Notes under the pieces: model-generated
The model's database searches: none
Told to the model about the DNA's origin: nothing
What the model saw: only the letters and a program-made list of their open reading frames with translations
Assembly: GCA_946482595.1 (NCBI GenBank)
Contig: CAMLSD010000169.1
Coordinates: 1-6,845 of the forward strand
Direction: 5' to 3'
Origin: an uncultured Comamonadaceae bacterium
GTDB lineage: Bacteria; Pseudomonadota; Gammaproteobacteria; Burkholderiales; Burkholderiaceae
DNA: 6,845 bases
In this document: positions 5,821-6,845 of the stretch, in pieces
Layout of the letters: each line of letters begins with the position of its first letter
Numbering within the stretch: the stretch's first letter is position 1
Made by a program: the position numbers and the translations under genes

Positions 5821-6845
5821 TCAGCTGCGGCGATCGGGGATGCCGGTCCACATCTCGTCGAGGTTGCGGATGCCCCAGTCTTCAGGCAGTTCGCGGCTCA
5901 GGATGCGCTCGGACGTGCCGGGCTGACCCAGGTCGATGACCTCGGGCACGATGTAGGTGTTCGAGCGGGTCGAGAAGAACACCTTGACCAGCGGGGTGAG
6001 CAGCGAGGTTTCCGACTGGTCCAGCACCACCCCCAGCCGGCCGGACTGCAGCTTGACGAGCGAGCCGGTCGGGTAGATGCCCACGCTTTTCACGAAAGCC
6101 TGGAACACGCGGTTGTCGAACTGGCCGTCGCGTGCCCATTGCGCCATGTGGCGGATCGAGTCGGCCGGCGACCAGCCCGCCTTGTACGGGCGGTTCGAGG
6201 TGATGGCGTCATAGACGTCGCACACCGCGCCCATGCGGGCGTGCAGGCTGATCTGGTCGCCCTTGAGGCCATGCGGGTAACCGGCGCCGTCATGACGCTC
6301 GTGGTGGTGCAGGCACACGTCCATGGCCATTTCGGGCACGCTGCTGGCCTGGCGCAGCAGGTCATGGCCAGCGGCCGGATGGTGGCGCACCACGGCGAAC
6401 TCGGCATCCGTCAGGCGCCCGGGTTTGTTCAGGATCTCCAGTGGAATGGCGGCCTTGCCCAGGTCGTGCAGCAGGCCGGCCATGCCGGCCTCGCGCAGCG
6501 CTGCCGTGTCCAGGCCGAGTTGCTTGCCGAGTGCAACCATGAGCGCGCACACGGCCACCGAATGCAGATAGGTGTAGTCGTCGCGGGTCTTGAGTCGCGC
6601 CAGGCTGATCAGGGCGTTGGGGCTGCGCATCACCGAGTTCGAGATCTCCTCGACCAGCGGGGCCACCTGCTCTGCGCTGATTGCCTGGCCCATGCGGGCT
6701 TCCTGGAAGAGCTGCGTGACTTCCTTCTTGGCGCGTGCGCAGATGCGGGCGGCCTGCTGGACTTCTTCGGTGACGGAGGTGGGGCGGGGGGCCGCCAGGG
6801 GCTGGCTGCGGGGTGGGGGGGAGGCGGGGGTGGGTGCGCTGACCG
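5821..6845 (-). CDS. HD-GYP domain protein, predicted cyclic-di-GMP phosphodiesterase (N-terminus outside window)
   Basis: HD-GYP proteins degrade the second messenger cyclic-di-GMP and so influence motility and biofilm growth. The 340 visible codons are open to the window edge, so the gene begins beyond 6845. An ATG at 6693 is not the likely start, because conserved-looking helical sequence (EEVQQAARICARAKKEVTQL) continues upstream of it. From the N-side come a proline-rich linker (about 6785-6843), this helix, then the HD-GYP domain. The domain has YTYLHS, the HD pair in LLHDLGK (6463-6468), and the signature HHERHDGAGYP ending in GYP (6274-6282), then RMGAVCDVYDAITSNRPYKAGW. The signature residues look intact, so enzyme activity is expected. 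The C-terminal tail (GSLVKLQSGRLGVVLDQ onward) is like that of betaproteobacterial HD-GYP proteins that carry an N-terminal DUF3391 domain; that domain, if present, would lie outside the window. No receiver or membrane segment is visible. The gene converges on the phosphatase gene. Confidence 0.94.
   Translation of the reverse strand, partial: VSAPTPASPPPRSQPLAAPRPTSVTEEVQQAARICARAKKEVTQLFQEARMGQAISAEQVAPLVEEISNSVMRSPNALISLARLKTRDDYTYLHSVAVCALMVALGKQLGLDTAALREAGMAGLLHDLGKAAIPLEILNKPGRLTDAEFAVVRHHPAAGHDLLRQASSVPEMAMDVCLHHHERHDGAGYPHGLKGDQISLHARMGAVCDVYDAITSNRPYKAGWSPADSIRHMAQWARDGQFDNRVFQAFVKSVGIYPTGSLVKLQSGRLGVVLDQSETSLLTPLVKVFFSTRSNTYIVPEVIDLGQPGTSERILSRELPEDWGIRNLDEMWTGIPDRRS
6810..6834 (+). 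other. G-run cluster with G-quadruplex potential in the linker of the HD-GYP gene
   Basis: Four plus-strand G-runs of 4, 7, 5 and 3 bases are separated by loops of 1, 4 and 1 bases, which fits the G3+N1-7 pattern. On the coding (minus) strand this is proline codons of the interdomain linker, so low-complexity coding is enough to explain it. The G-rich strand is the template strand for this gene. Confidence 0.4.

Overview
The window is a high-GC piece of proteobacterial chromosome, most likely from a betaproteobacterium of the order Burkholderiales. This taxonomic call is an inference. It rests on the base composition, the strongly G/C-biased third codon positions, and the type of HD-GYP protein with its conserved C-terminal tail. 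All five protein genes look intact. I see no insertion sequence, phage gene, CRISPR array, tRNA or rRNA.

Left part (1-3300, minus strand): a two-gene transcription unit reads leftward. A promoter (TTGACA, 18-base spacer, TACACT; 3270-3299) starts transcription at the base of a tandem glycine riboswitch (about 3264-3064). An intrinsic terminator hairpin with a U-run follows (3063-3029), then a gene for a DadA-type FAD-dependent D-amino acid dehydrogenase (2968-1679). After 55 bases comes a gene for a YdiF-type acyl-CoA:acetate/3-ketoacid CoA-transferase (1623-13). Its last codons and stop lie in a perfect hairpin that may end the unit. The riboswitch is the most notable item in the window. Glycine riboswitches are best known upstream of glycine cleavage and glycine transport genes. 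Here one sits over an amine-oxidising flavoenzyme, which suggests that this DadA homologue deaminates glycine to glyoxylate, or that the unit handles excess glycine and alanine.

Middle (3300-5805, plus strand): the divergent control region (3300-3415) carries a 9-bp inverted repeat that overlaps the -35 box of the riboswitch promoter. It leads to prfC (peptide chain release factor 3), whose best start is a GTG at 3416 behind a GGAG ribosome binding site. The prfC stop overlaps the start of a HAD-superfamily (IIB/Cof-like) phosphatase gene by one base (TGATG), so the two are probably translated in a coupled way.

Right part (5821-6845, minus strand): a gene for an HD-GYP domain protein, a predicted cyclic-di-GMP phosphodiesterase, converges on the phosphatase gene with only 15 bases between the stops. 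Its reading frame stays open through a proline-rich linker to the window edge, so its N-terminus lies outside the window.

Intergenic space is very small except for the roughly 450-base divergent region around the riboswitch. No wholly new system is evident. The best lead is the glycine-riboswitch/dadA/CoA-transferase unit.
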